Of a DNA stretch of 64,000 bases, positions 26,053 through 35,271 are shown piece after piece (position 1 is the first letter of the stretch; each line of letters begins with the position of its first letter). Source of the stretch: Pyrinomonadaceae bacterium. Lineage in GTDB: Bacteria > Acidobacteriota > Blastocatellia > Pyrinomonadales > Pyrinomonadaceae. A program made the translations under genes and the position numbers. The notes under the pieces are model-generated. The model saw nothing but the letters and a program-made list of their open reading frames with translations. It did not search any database and was not told the origin of the DNA. The stretch covers positions 124,001 through 188,000 of the forward strand of contig DASUNM010000021.1 of NCBI GenBank assembly GCA_036277115.1. Direction: 5' to 3'.

Positions 26053-26874
26053 ATGAAGGCGATCCTCTTAACATTATCGCTGCTGCTTGCCGCGACCCCG
26101 GTGCTGGCGCAAGACGCAAAGCAGCAACTCAATGACCAAATGTACGAGGCTGTTCGCCGCGGTGACGTTGCCGCGGTGACCGCACTTCTCGATAAAGGCG
26201 CCGACGTGAACGCCAAGTTCCGCTACGGCGCAACGGCGCTATTCAAGGCCGCCGAGCGCGGAAACGCGCCCATCGTCAAACTGCTGCTCGCCCGCGGCGC
26301 GGACGCGACTGTTAAAGATACCTTCTACAACGCAAAGGCGATGACCTGGGCTTTGGGCGAGAATATCAATGTCGAGCTCGTCAGCGCTCTGTTAGAAAAA
26401 GATCCGACCAGCGTCGAAGATGTCCTGATCACCGGAGTGGACAAAGGTAATGTCGCCCTGGTTGAAGTAGCGCTTGCGCAGGGCGGAGCAAAACCCGAGA
26501 CCCTCACTGTGGCGCTGGCGGCATCACTGGGCGATAAAGATAAAGCCGCAATCGCTGAGTCACTTAAGAAGGCGGGCGCGAAGCCGCCGCTCGAGGTCGA
26601 CGCGGCGACCCTTCAATCCTACGTGGGCCAATACAAGCCGGAAACGGGGGCCGAGATCGCGTTCAGTCTGAAAGACGGCAGATTGTTCCTGAAACCCCCG
26701 AGCAATCCAGTCCCGTTCGCGCTAATGGCCCTCGACAAAACAACTTTTCGTCCGGTTGCGTTTGGCGGACTCGTGGTTACTTTTACGGTGGAAGGTGAGA
26801 AGACTTCAGGGCTCACTCTGAAGCAGGGTACTACCACGACCGTTTACAAAAAAGTTGAAGAGACCAAGCAGTGA
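26053..26874 (+). CDS. Secreted ankyrin-repeat protein with DUF3471-like C-terminus
   Basis: The protein has 273 residues. A signal peptide (MKAILLTLSLLLAATPVLA) is followed by three or four ankyrin repeats (MYEAVRRGDVAAVTALLDKG, AKFRYGATALFKAAERGNAP, IVKLLLARGAD, VELVSALLEKDPTSVE). The last 85 residues, from LQSYVGQYKPETGAEIAFSL to TTTVYKKVEE, resemble the lipocalin-like DUF3471 domain that often ends periplasmic serine hydrolases; here the hydrolase is absent. It is probably a periplasmic binding protein. The leader contains the half-repeat A5, so no ordinary ribosome site is clear. Confidence 0.85.
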   Translation: MKAILLTLSLLLAATPVLAQDAKQQLNDQMYEAVRRGDVAAVTALLDKGADVNAKFRYGATALFKAAERGNAPIVKLLLARGADATVKDTFYNAKAMTWALGENINVELVSALLEKDPTSVEDVLITGVDKGNVALVEVALAQGGAKPETLTVALAASLGDKDKAAIAESLKKAGAKPPLEVDAATLQSYVGQYKPETGAEIAFSLKDGRLFLKPPSNPVPFALMALDKTTFRPVAFGGLVVTFTVEGEKTSGLTLKQGTTTTVYKKVEETKQ

Positions 26875-26893
26875 GCAGTGGCCGGAAAGCGGA

Positions 26894-27000
26894 GTCAGTA
26901 CCGGGAGCGGTAGCGACCGGGTAAGGGCGAGCAACGCGGCAACCGTAGTTGGATGTGATATGTGAATAGGACCCTGTCGCTACCGCTCCGGGAACTGACC
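26894..27000. repeat. Palindromic repeat family A, full copy (A6)
   Basis: GTCAGTACCGGGAGCGGTAG then CGACCGGGTAA; the partner arm CCCTGTCGCTACCGCTCCGG then GAACTGACC follows about 50 bases later. The element lies between the ankyrin gene and P4, both on the plus strand, and creates a false in-frame extension of P4. Confidence 0.9.
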
Positions 27001-27039
27001 GCGCGGCCGCGATGTCTTACACCCTGGCGTGAATACCAT

Positions 27040-28404
27040 ATGAGACGATTAACATTTCTTCTTCTGTTCTTATCCGTGAGCTCTTTCTCCGCGGCAGCCC
27101 AAAACTGGCCCCAGTTTCGTGGCCCGGGCGCGGCCGGCGTAGTTGAGGGCGCGGCCGCGGCGCAAACCTGGAATGCCGCAAAGGCTGAGAACCTGGTTTG
27201 GAAAACGAAAGTGCCGGGCCTCGCTCATTCCAGTCCGGTGGTTTGGGGCGACGTGGTTTTCGTAAGTACGGCAGTCACCTCGGGGACCAAAGACGAAACG
27301 CGTTTCGGTCTCTATGGCGACGTTGCGCCCGTCAAAGAAGATCCCAAGCACACCTGGAAGGTCTACGCGCTCGACAAACGCACGGGCAAAGTTCTCTGGG
27401 AGCGCATCGCTTCCGAAGGAATACCAAAGGTCAAGCGTCATCCCAAATCCACTCACGCGGATTCGACGCCCGTCACCGACGGTAAATATCTCGTCGTGCT
27501 GTTCGGCTCAGAAGGGCTGTACGCCTACGATCTAAAGGGAAAGCTCCTGTGGAAGCAGGACCTCGGCGTGCTCGATGCGGGTTGGTTCTATGATCCGGAC
27601 TACCAGTGGGAATTTGGCAGCTCGCCGATTATTTACAAGAACCTCGTCATCGTTCAGGCGGACCTACAGAAAAATTCATTCGTTGCGGCATACGACATCA
27701 AGTCCGGCAAGCAGGTTTGGAAAACTCCGCGTGAAGAAATTCCGTCATGGAGTTCGCCCGGAATTTATGAAGGAAAGACGCGCGCTGAACTGATTACGAA
27801 CGGTACCAAGGCCATCCGCGGCTACGATCCGTTAACGGGCAAAGAGCTTTGGAGATTGACGCCGAACTCGGAGATTGCGACTCCCACGCCGTTTGTCGCC
27901 CACGATTTGATCTTTGTGACCAACGGTTATCGCCCGATTCAGCCAATCTACGCGATTCGGCCCGGTGCCAACGGAGACATTTCACTGAAAGATGGCAAAG
28001 ATTCATCTGACTTCATCGCCTGGAGCAAGCCGCGTGGCGGGCCATACATGACTACGCCACTTGTTTACGGCGACTACTTCTACACGCTTTCGAACCAGGG
28101 CGTGATGACGGCCTACAACGCAAAGACCGGCGAGCGCGTGTATCAGGAGCGGCTTGGCGGCACCGGCGGGGCGTTTACAGCTTCACCAGTCGCCTCCGAT
28201 GGAAAGATCTATCTGTCGAGTGAAGACGGAGACGTCTTCGTCGTCAAAGCCGGGCCAAAGCACGAGTTGTTGGCTAAGAACCCGGTCGGCGAAGTGATGA
28301 TGGCAACACCGGCGATTTCGGATGGTATGCTCATCGTTCGCGGTATTAATCACGTTTTTGCTTTCGGCAACGCGAGTGCGGGAAAGAGCAAGGCGGGGAA
28401 CTAA
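27040..28404 (+). CDS. Secreted PQQ-type beta-propeller protein (P4)
   Basis: ATG 27040 begins the signal peptide (MRRLTFLLLFLSVSSFSAAA) of a 454-residue protein; the frame open from 26962 is repeat A6. The entry motif NWPQFRGPGAAGVVEG and blades such as GKVLWERIASEG, FGSEGLYAYDLKGKLLWKQ, SPGIYEGKTRAELITNGTK and KIYLSSEDGDVFVVKAGPKH are clear. It is close in sequence to P5, which follows after 30 bases, and both contain the series GYDPLTGKELW, so they are recent-looking tandem paralogues. Periplasmic; function unknown. Confidence 0.9.
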   Translation: MRRLTFLLLFLSVSSFSAAAQNWPQFRGPGAAGVVEGAAAAQTWNAAKAENLVWKTKVPGLAHSSPVVWGDVVFVSTAVTSGTKDETRFGLYGDVAPVKEDPKHTWKVYALDKRTGKVLWERIASEGIPKVKRHPKSTHADSTPVTDGKYLVVLFGSEGLYAYDLKGKLLWKQDLGVLDAGWFYDPDYQWEFGSSPIIYKNLVIVQADLQKNSFVAAYDIKSGKQVWKTPREEIPSWSSPGIYEGKTRAELITNGTKAIRGYDPLTGKELWRLTPNSEIATPTPFVAHDLIFVTNGYRPIQPIYAIRPGANGDISLKDGKDSSDFIAWSKPRGGPYMTTPLVYGDYFYTLSNQGVMTAYNAKTGERVYQERLGGTGGAFTASPVASDGKIYLSSEDGDVFVVKAGPKHELLAKNPVGEVMMATPAISDGMLIVRGINHVFAFGNASAGKSKAGN

Positions 28405-28434
28405 GGACCCAGTATTACTCAAGGAAATTCGAGC

Positions 28435-29766
28435 ATGAAAAAACTTTTCGCAATCAAACTTACAATCGCTGTTGGTCTTCTTTTGGTTTTGACTTCATCT
28501 ACGATTACCGCCTTGAGCGCCAACTGGCCCCAATGGCGTGGGACCGGCACGGGCGTTTCTGAAGAGAAGAATCTGCCTACTACCTGGAATACGTCACAGG
28601 GCATTAAGTGGAAGACGCCGATTGCCGGCCGCGGACACTCGTCGCCAGTCGTGTGGGGGAACAAAGTCTTCCTGACCACTGCGATCGAGGGCGACGTGGT
28701 TCCCGGCGCGAAGGCCGTCAAGCACGTGATGCCAGACAACAAAGAATTCCTCCATCCGGACAGCGTCGGCGCTGACCGCAAGCACACTTTCAAAGTGATT
28801 GCTCTCAACGCTGATACGGGAAAGATTCTTTGGCAGCAGACTGCCTGGGAAGGCACGCCCTTCGACAATCGTCACCGCAAGAGCTCATATGCGGCATCAA
28901 CGCCGGCAACCGACGGCAAGATGGTGTTTGCGTTTTTCGGCACAGAAGGGCTCTACGCCTACGATCTGAACGGCAAACTCGCATGGAAGGCTGACTTCGG
29001 GAAACTCGGCACGGTCGGCATGGGTACCGGAACTTCGCCAATTGTTTTTGAAAATCTGGTGATTGTTCAGTGCGATGAGGAAAACGGAGGCGCATCGTTC
29101 ATCGTCGCCGTCGACAAGAAAACCGGCAAAGAAGTTTGGCGGGTGCCGCGTAAGGTTCAGGTTAGTTGGGCCACACCCATGCTGGTTTCAAACGGCAAGC
29201 GCACCGAGTTGATTACGGTCGGCACCGAAGCCGTCGTTGCTTATGATCCGGCCACCGGCAAGGAACTGTGGACGCACAAAGGCGTCGAAAGTAATGCGAT
29301 CCCGTCTCCGGTCGCGAATCAGGAAATGGTTTTTGTGAGCGCCGGTTTCCCAGCCAAGATAGTGATGGCGATTCAACTCGGCGGGTCGGGTGATCTTAAA
29401 GAAACCGTCGCCTGGAAATACTCAAAGGGCACCGCATACGTGCCATCACCGATTCTCTATGGCGACTATCTTTACCTGACAACGGATCGGGGGATTCTCA
29501 CCTGCCTCAACGCAAAAACAGGTGAAGTTGTGTACGAAGGCGGCCGGATTCCAATTCCGGCTACTTTTACGGCGTCGCCAGTGGCGGTCGATGGGAAGAT
29601 TCTGATGACCAGCGAGGACGGCGATACGTTTGTCGTCAAAGCGGGACCGAAGCACGAGATTCTCGGCACTAATTCGGTTGGTGAACCCGTGTACGCCTCG
29701 CCGGCAATTTCCGGACAGAGGATTTTCATTCGCGGCGAGAAGAATCTGTACGCGATTGGGAAGTAA
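28435..29766 (+). CDS. Secreted PQQ-type beta-propeller protein (P5)
   Basis: The protein has 443 residues. AAGGA lies about 10 bases before the ATG and a signal peptide follows (LTIAVGLLLVLTSSTITALS). The entry motif is NWPQWRGTGTGVSEEKNLP. Blades match P4 one by one: [36 protein letters not shown] and MTSEDGDTFVVKAGPKHEIL. The gene ends just before repeat B2. It is probably co-transcribed with P4. Substrate or partner unknown. Confidence 0.9.
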   Translation: MKKLFAIKLTIAVGLLLVLTSSTITALSANWPQWRGTGTGVSEEKNLPTTWNTSQGIKWKTPIAGRGHSSPVVWGNKVFLTTAIEGDVVPGAKAVKHVMPDNKEFLHPDSVGADRKHTFKVIALNADTGKILWQQTAWEGTPFDNRHRKSSYAASTPATDGKMVFAFFGTEGLYAYDLNGKLAWKADFGKLGTVGMGTGTSPIVFENLVIVQCDEENGGASFIVAVDKKTGKEVWRVPRKVQVSWATPMLVSNGKRTELITVGTEAVVAYDPATGKELWTHKGVESNAIPSPVANQEMVFVSAGFPAKIVMAIQLGGSGDLKETVAWKYSKGTAYVPSPILYGDYLYLTTDRGILTCLNAKTGEVVYEGGRIPIPATFTASPVAVDGKILMTSEDGDTFVVKAGPKHEILGTNSVGEPVYASPAISGQRIFIRGEKNLYAIGK

Positions 29767-29774
29767 CTTCGCGG

Positions 29775-29874
29775 TTCTCCGTGTCTCAGTGCGATCTCTG
29801 TGTCTCTGTGGTGAATGTACTCGCAAGGGAACTCAACCACAGAGACACAGAGGCTTCACAGAGGCACAGAGAGA
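29775..29874. repeat. Palindromic repeat family B (B2)
   Basis: TCTCTGTGTCTCTGTGGTGA and, about 20 bases on, AACCACAGAGACACAGAGGC then CACAGAGGCACAGAGAGA are inverted arms. It follows P5 by 9 bases and could end its transcript. Confidence 0.9.
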
Positions 29875-29980
29875 TGCGATTGACGACAATCGGAACCAAC
29901 CGATTGCGTCGCGTAAGCGCCCGGGTTGTTAACAGTCTCCCTTTGAGATCGTTTTAGAGTTAAGCGGGGGAAGCCAAAAA

Positions 29981-31486
29981 ATGTTTCAAACCCAAGAATC
30001 GAAGCCCTGGTATCAGTCTTTGCCGGGATTGATTGTCGCATCGGTTTTGTTGCCGCCGGTGGGCATTGTCCTGTTATGGATGCGGCGCGGCAGTCCAATC
30101 TTCGTCAAAGCCCTGGCAACGGTCGCGATTCTGGTGTTGGGAGCGGGCTATATTTTTCTCTTCACGGCGTGGCGTCGCTCAGCACAGAACGAAGCTCACT
30201 ACACCGAGCTTGAGCAGCATCGCGCTCAACAGCAGAGTCTCGTCGCCCAGCAGCCGCTCGCATCACAAGCGCAAGCCAGTCCTGGTCAGGCTCAAGCCGC
30301 GGCCAGCCCGGGAGCGGAAGCGGCCTTCGCCCATGCGACAAAGAATTACTGGACCAACTATCGTGGACCAAACCGGGACGGCCGCTACGAAGAACTTCCC
30401 GTGTTAACAAGTTGGCCCGCCGGAGGCCTGACCCCGATTTGGAAACAACCGATTGGTATCGGGTACGCGTCATTCACAGTTGCAGACGGCGCGGCGTTCA
30501 CCATCGAACAGCGTCGCCGGCAGGAAGTGGCCGCGGCCTATGACGTTGCTACCGGTCGTGAGCTATGGACCCAAGCATGGAATGCTGAGTACACCGATTC
30601 AACTGGTGATGGGCCGCGCTCAACGCCCACTTGGGACGAAGGGAGACTTTACGTTCTTGGGGCCACGGGTGAATTGCGCTGCCTCGATTCCAAAACGGGC
30701 CGGGTGATTTGGGGCAAGAACATTCTTTCTGAGAATGGCGCTTCGAATCTGCCCTGGGCGATGGCCGCGTCGCCACTGATCGTGGACGATAAAGTCATCG
30801 TGTTGCCGGGCGGCAGCGGCGGAAAATCAGTCGTGGCCTACAACAAGATGAACGGCGCGCCGGTTTGGAGGTCGCTTGATGATCGGCAAGCGTACGTCTC
30901 GCCCATGCTGGTCACGCTCGGCGGCCGCCGGCAAATCCTGGTGGTCAGTTCCACGCGCGCGGTTGGTCTGGTCCCTGAAAATGGACAACTGATTTGGAGC
31001 TTCACCTGGGACACGGACATGGGCATCAACGCTTCGCAGCCGATCGTTGTGGGAGCTAATCGGTTCTTTATCTCGTCGGGCTACGGCAAAGGGGCGGCGC
31101 TGGTCGAAGTCAATGGTGCGAACGCCCGCGCGGTCTGGGAAAACATCAATATGAAGAACAAGTTCAACAGCTCGGTTCTTCACCAGGGTCACGTTTACGG
31201 CTTAGACGAGGGAATTTTGAGCTGCGTCGACGTCAATACCGGCGAACGCAAATGGAAGGGCGGGCGTTACGGCTACGGCCAACTGCTACTTGCCGGCGGT
31301 AATTTGATCGTGATTACGGAAACCGGCGAACTTGTTTTAGTGAAGGCCGCGCCGGATCAGTTTTCAGAATTGGCGCGCTTTCAGGCGATCGAAGGAAAGA
31401 CGTGGAACTACCCGGCCATCGCCGGCGGACGTTTGATCGTGCGTAACGCGAACCAAATGGCCGCGTACAATATCGCCGCGAAGTGA
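29981..31486 (+). CDS. Membrane-anchored PQQ-type beta-propeller protein (P6)
   Basis: The protein has 501 residues. Unlike its relatives it has no cleavable signal: two membrane segments at the N-terminus (LIVASVLLPPVGIVLLWM and ALATVAILVLGAGYIFLFTA) are followed by a Gln/Ala-rich linker (SQAQASPGQAQAAASPG) and then the entry motif YWTNYRGPNRDGRYEELP. Blades (GRLYVLGATGELRCLDSKTG, GHVYGLDEGILSCVDVNTGE and others) fill the rest. The first helices look like those of a DUF-type double-TM protein fused to the propeller. It is oriented to keep the propeller in the periplasm. It resembles P8 more than P4 or P5 (YASFTVADG, NGAPVWRS, SGYGKGAALVEVNG). Confidence 0.88.
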   Translation: MFQTQESKPWYQSLPGLIVASVLLPPVGIVLLWMRRGSPIFVKALATVAILVLGAGYIFLFTAWRRSAQNEAHYTELEQHRAQQQSLVAQQPLASQAQASPGQAQAAASPGAEAAFAHATKNYWTNYRGPNRDGRYEELPVLTSWPAGGLTPIWKQPIGIGYASFTVADGAAFTIEQRRRQEVAAAYDVATGRELWTQAWNAEYTDSTGDGPRSTPTWDEGRLYVLGATGELRCLDSKTGRVIWGKNILSENGASNLPWAMAASPLIVDDKVIVLPGGSGGKSVVAYNKMNGAPVWRSLDDRQAYVSPMLVTLGGRRQILVVSSTRAVGLVPENGQLIWSFTWDTDMGINASQPIVVGANRFFISSGYGKGAALVEVNGANARAVWENINMKNKFNSSVLHQGHVYGLDEGILSCVDVNTGERKWKGGRYGYGQLLLAGGNLIVITETGELVLVKAAPDQFSELARFQAIEGKTWNYPAIAGGRLIVRNANQMAAYNIAAK

Positions 31487-31496
31487 TCGTGCATTA

Positions 31497-31605
31497 CTCT
31501 GTGTTCCTCCGAGTGTTCTCTGTGTTTCTGTGGTGAGTTTTTTCCTTGGCATCATTCACCCAGAGACACAGAGGTCGCACAGAGGCTCACAGAGAAACAC
31601 AGGAG
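31497..31605. repeat. Palindromic repeat family B (B3)
   Basis: TGTTCTCTGTGTTTCTGTGG pairs with CCCAGAGACACAGAGGTCGC and the following CACAGAGGCTCACAGAGAAACA. The right end runs straight into AGGAG, the ribosome site of the next gene (31615). Confidence 0.88.
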
Positions 31606-31614
31606 TTTTTCAAT

Positions 31615-32121
31615 ATGAAACGCTTATCCATGCTTGGCATTCTCGGTCTGCTGTTGGCGTGCAGTGCCACCGTCTCAGCGCAGAAGCTTGATTTCAACGG
31701 GTCGTGGACAATGGATCGCGCGCGCAGCTTCGGTCTGCCGGGAAACATGAACCAAACCATGACCGTCGCGCAGTCCGGTGACGAAATTCAGGTCGAGACG
31801 AAACTTATCCAGCCCAACAACGAACGATCCGTCAAAGATAATTATGTTCTCGACGGCAAGGAGCGTGATTTCGCTCCGCCGGTGCCGCCGAATGCTCCGG
31901 CCAATGCGCCCGCGCCGAAGGGAAAGCGCACCGCTTACTGGATGCCCGGCAACAAAGGCATTCTGGTAGATGACGTGGTGACGACCGAGACTCCAAATGG
32001 CCCGGCCGTCACCAAAACCACTCGCAAGTGGACGTTGTCGAACGGCGAGCTGGTAATCGACATGTACGTCGATAACCCGAATGTCTCCTACGAAGCGAAG
32101 CGGGTCTTTAAGAAGAATTGA
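31615..32121 (+). CDS. Small secreted lipocalin-like protein, function unknown
   Basis: The start ATG 31615 has AGGAG 9 bases upstream and opens a signal peptide (LSMLGILGLLLACSATVSAQ). The mature part (about 145 residues) begins FNGSWTMDRARSFGL, which fits the first strand of the lipocalin-like or DUF-type beta barrels that acidobacterial secreted proteins often carry. It has a Pro/Ala linker (PPVPPNAPANAPAPKG) and ends KRVFKKN. No enzyme motif is visible. It is the last plus-strand gene before the convergent antiporter. Confidence 0.75.
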   Translation: MKRLSMLGILGLLLACSATVSAQKLDFNGSWTMDRARSFGLPGNMNQTMTVAQSGDEIQVETKLIQPNNERSVKDNYVLDGKERDFAPPVPPNAPANAPAPKGKRTAYWMPGNKGILVDDVVTTETPNGPAVTKTTRKWTLSNGELVIDMYVDNPNVSYEAKRVFKKN

Positions 32122-32146
32122 GGTCCCCGTCGGGCGGGTCCCTATC

Positions 32147-32215
32147 GTTTAGAGGCGGGCTACTGCCCGCCTTTTGTTTTTGGTAGGGCGGCGGGCGGTA
32201 GCCCGCCTCTAAACC
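32147..32215. repeat. Palindromic repeat family F / bidirectional terminator
   Basis: GTTTAGAGGCGGGCTACTGC(CCGCC) and GGCGGGCGGTAGCCCGCCTC(TAAAC) are inverted and separated by a T-rich loop. The element lies between convergent genes. The stop codon (TAG, 32209-32211) of the antiporter is inside the right arm. Confidence 0.88.
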
Positions 32216-33687
32216 TTCCGGTACTCACTGCCGCTTCTCGCCAGCGACAGCAATGGCCCGGTCATGAACGTCGTAACCAGCGCCATCAAAACCAACATGG
32301 CGAAGGCTCGCGCCGACAGGATTCCCAGGTCATACCCGATATTCAGAACGACCAATTCAACTAGCCCGCGTGTGTTCATCAACGCGCCCAACGCGAACGC
32401 GTCACGCCAGCTCATTCCCGTCCATCGGGCCATCAACATACTCGCGCCGAGCTTGCCGGTGATGGCGACCACGATGATCAGTCCGCACATCGCCCAGCTT
32501 TGCCAATCATTCAGCAGGCCGATTTGCAGTCGCAGACCGGTGAACGCAAAGAACAACGGTAAAAGCGCCGCGGCGCTGAAGCTCCCGACTCTTTCCTTGA
32601 GCAAGTCGCGGATTCCCGCCGTTGAAGGCATGACGACGCCCGCCAGAAATGCTCCAAAGAGAGCGTGAATACCGATGGCTTCAGTCAAAAGAGCGCAGAC
32701 AAGGACAAAGGCGAGTGTGCCGGCGACCAGGGCGGGATGTTGTTGCGCCGTATGCGTTCGTGCTGACAAGAGGCGCGCCAGCATAGGCCTGATTAGGAGC
32801 CACATCACGCAGACAAACACCGCGGTGAGCGCGACTGTCAGTAGCGATGCGGCCACGCCGGTTGACTGGGCAATTGCAATCACCAGAGCCAGCGCACACC
32901 AGGCACTGACGTCATCAACCGCAGCGCACGTGAGCGCAATCGCGCCGAGTGGCGTTTGCGAAAGCTTTCGGTCTTCAAGAATTCGCGCCAGCACCGGAAA
33001 GGCGGTGATGCTCATCGCGATCCCCAGGAACAAAGAGAACGCGGTGAATGAAATCTGACTCGGCGCCAGTGATCCATAGACGAGCAGCGAAAGCGCCGTC
33101 CCCAGGAAGAAGGGAAAGATGATGCTCGCGTGACTGACCATGATCGCGGTGTGGGCCTTCTGCCGCAGATGCGCGAGGTCCAACTCCATGCCAACTACGA
33201 ACATGAAGAGCGCGACCCCGACTTGGCTCAGCAGCCTCAGCGGCTCCAACGAGTTTGTGGGAAATAGAAAACTCATCGCCGGCGGCCAGATGAGTCCCAG
33301 CACGGAAGGCCCGAGGACAATGCCGGCAATAATTTCGCCCATCACCCGCGGCTGACCGATGCGTCGAAAGAGTGCGCCAAAGATGCGCGCAGCGATGATG
33401 ATGACGACCAGTTGGAGCAGCAGGATGCTCAAAGAGCTTCTGAGGTTCTCCCGAATTCTTTCGATGTAGGTTTGCACAATGCCGGCTGACGGTGACGAAT
33501 CCGGCGTTGCAGCTGGAGTGGGTGAGTCTGTGGGCGAAACGTGGTTGACTGGCGATGAGGACCCGGTAGCCTGCGGGTGTTGCCGTGTACCGTACGCGAG
33601 GATCAGCCATATTCCGGCGCCAAAGATCAAAAGCATCGCCAGATAAGTCAGATAATGGCGCGTGTTGACTGAAGTTGATGCTGACAA
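32209..33687 (-). CDS. CPA2-family cation:proton antiporter
   Basis: The protein has 492 residues. One extra membrane segment (LTYLAMLLIFGAGIWLILAYG) and a Ser/Pro/Thr-rich linker precede the antiporter core. The core shows RIGQPRVMGEIIAGIVLGPS, GVALFMFVVGMELDL, ALFGAFLAGVVMP and NTRGLVELVVLNIGYD, the last near the ion site of Kef/NapA-like proteins. About 12 membrane segments are visible and no TrkA domain. It exchanges a monovalent cation for H+. It belongs to a different clade from the antiporter at 1-1186. Its stop codon lies in repeat F. Confidence 0.92.
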   Translation of the reverse strand: MSASTSVNTRHYLTYLAMLLIFGAGIWLILAYGTRQHPQATGSSSPVNHVSPTDSPTPAATPDSSPSAGIVQTYIERIRENLRSSLSILLLQLVVIIIAARIFGALFRRIGQPRVMGEIIAGIVLGPSVLGLIWPPAMSFLFPTNSLEPLRLLSQVGVALFMFVVGMELDLAHLRQKAHTAIMVSHASIIFPFFLGTALSLLVYGSLAPSQISFTAFSLFLGIAMSITAFPVLARILEDRKLSQTPLGAIALTCAAVDDVSAWCALALVIAIAQSTGVAASLLTVALTAVFVCVMWLLIRPMLARLLSARTHTAQQHPALVAGTLAFVLVCALLTEAIGIHALFGAFLAGVVMPSTAGIRDLLKERVGSFSAAALLPLFFAFTGLRLQIGLLNDWQSWAMCGLIIVVAITGKLGASMLMARWTGMSWRDAFALGALMNTRGLVELVVLNIGYDLGILSARAFAMLVLMALVTTFMTGPLLSLARSGSEYRKV

Positions 33688-33885
33688 TCAGGGGTCCTCG
33701 TACGTGAAACCAGAGTTTAGGCGAGGCCATGGGCCGTCGCAACCCGCTTCTAAAAATGGTGCTCAAATTGCTTACCACCAATTCAAATGTTAATTTTTGT
33801 AAAGAGTTGATTTGTTGGTGAAACTCAATCGTCCGCCGCGCCGTCTTATCATTGAGCAATCCCTCTGGAAAAATCCCCGAACCCA

Positions 33886-33916
33886 GTGATGAATGATAGG
33901 TGATGGGGGATGAGTA
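33886..33916. repeat. 7-nt-period degenerate repeat, intergenic
   Basis: GTGATGA ATGATAG GTGATGG GGGATGA follows the same 7-nt period as the repeats in the P1 and P2 genes. It lies in the leader of the radical SAM gene, 36 bases before its start. The rest of the gap 33688-33951 shows only AT-richer sequence with no clear promoter. Confidence 0.65.
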
Positions 33917-33951
33917 CGGGGAAAAAGAGCGCGGACGCAAGAAAGAGCTAA

Positions 33952-35265
33952 ATGACCATAGATAACCCACAAACGGGAACGGAAGTCGGCAACTATTTCG
34001 TTTCGAATTATCCGCCGTTCTCGCAGTGGAAACCTGAGTTCGTTAGCGACGCGCTCGCGGCCCTCGACCAACCTGCGCGGGTGGATGATCCGCTCGGCCT
34101 CTATATCCACATTCCTTTCTGTCGTAAGCGCTGCAAGTTTTGCTACTTCAAAGTCTATACGGACAAGAACGCCTCCGAGATCGAGGTCTACCTGGACGCG
34201 CTGATAAAGGAAAACGAACTGTATAGCCGAACGCGCGCGTTTCAGGGGCGGCAACTGAGATTTGCTTACTTCGGTGGTGGCACGCCCTCTTACATCAGCG
34301 AGAAGCAGCTTCATTACCTGGTCGATGGACTCAATCGCCATGTCAGTTGGCAAAATGCCGAAGAAGTCACTTTCGAATGCGAACCCGGCACGTTGCAGAA
34401 ATCAAAACTCCAAACGCTGAAGGACATCGGCGTCACTCGGCTTAGTCTCGGGATCGAACACTTCGACGATCAGATTTTGGAAGCGAACGGCCGCGCGCAT
34501 CTTTCGCCTGAGATTTATCGCGCTTACGGCTGGGCCCGCGAAGTTGGTTTTCCGCAAATCAATATCGATCTGATCGCGGGGATGATGGGCGAGACGGAAG
34601 AGAAATGGCGCGATACAGTCCAGCGAGCATTAGAACTCGAGGCCGACTCAGTGACCATCTACCAGATGGAGTTGCCTTACAACACCGTCATTTCGCAGGA
34701 GATGCTCAAACAGGGAATTACGTCACCCATAGCGGGCTGGGAGACGAAACGCCGCTGGCTGAATTACGCGTTCGAGCAGTTTGAGAAACGAGGTTACGAA
34801 GTCGCCAGCGCCACTGTATTAACTTCAACCAGGAAGCCATCCCGCTTCATTTACACGGATGCGCTGTGGCACGGCGGTGACATGATCGGACTCGGCGTCG
34901 CATCGTTTTCGCATTTCGGCGGCGTCAATTTTCAGAACGTGCACAGCTTCGAGGAATATGTGCGCATCCTGAAGACCGATAATTTGCCGCTGTTGCGCGC
35001 GGTGGCTTTGACCAACAAGCAGCGCATGATTCGCGAAATGATCCTCCAACTAAAAACCGGCTCACTCGACACCGGATATTTTCTGAATAAGTTCGGCGTG
35101 GACGTGTGGCGCGAATTTCAGCATGTTTATCAGCGGCTGGATGGCGACGAGTTACTCGATCGCCAGAACGGCACAATCAAGCTCACGCGGCGCGGCTTAC
35201 TGGAAGTAGATGAAATTCTTTGGGAGTTTTTTGAACCTGAATTAAAGACTGTTCGTTACGCTTAA
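33952..35265 (+). CDS. Radical SAM enzyme, HemW/HemN-like
   Basis: The protein has 437 residues. The radical SAM cluster is C57-x3-C61-x2-C64 in YIHIPFCRKRCKFC. FGGGTPS near 108 and ECEPG near 140 match the SAM-binding region of coproporphyrinogen III oxidase-like enzymes. TRLSLGIEHFDDQIL, INIDLIAGMMGETEEKW and a winged HemN-C-like end (LKTGSLDTGYFLNKFG) follow. The residue after the cluster is Phe where HemW usually has Asp (CDF). HemW proteins are heme chaperones, but HemN-like proteins also do methylations and cyclopropanations in natural-product pathways. The halogenase-like gene follows after 6 bases, which points to the second kind (inference). Confidence 0.88.
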   Translation: MTIDNPQTGTEVGNYFVSNYPPFSQWKPEFVSDALAALDQPARVDDPLGLYIHIPFCRKRCKFCYFKVYTDKNASEIEVYLDALIKENELYSRTRAFQGRQLRFAYFGGGTPSYISEKQLHYLVDGLNRHVSWQNAEEVTFECEPGTLQKSKLQTLKDIGVTRLSLGIEHFDDQILEANGRAHLSPEIYRAYGWAREVGFPQINIDLIAGMMGETEEKWRDTVQRALELEADSVTIYQMELPYNTVISQEMLKQGITSPIAGWETKRRWLNYAFEQFEKRGYEVASATVLTSTRKPSRFIYTDALWHGGDMIGLGVASFSHFGGVNFQNVHSFEEYVRILKTDNLPLLRAVALTNKQRMIREMILQLKTGSLDTGYFLNKFGVDVWREFQHVYQRLDGDELLDRQNGTIKLTRRGLLEVDEILWEFFEPELKTVRYA

Positions 35266-35271
35266 AACCAG

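Noticed and set aside
26962..27039. An extended N-terminus for propeller P4 starting with GTG
   Set aside because: The extension is the right arm of repeat A6; a normal signal peptide starts at 27040.
23579..31605. A possible CRISPR array from the CACAGAG repeats
   Set aside because: The repeats are inverted pairs at three separate loci, not direct repeats with spacers, and no cas gene is present.
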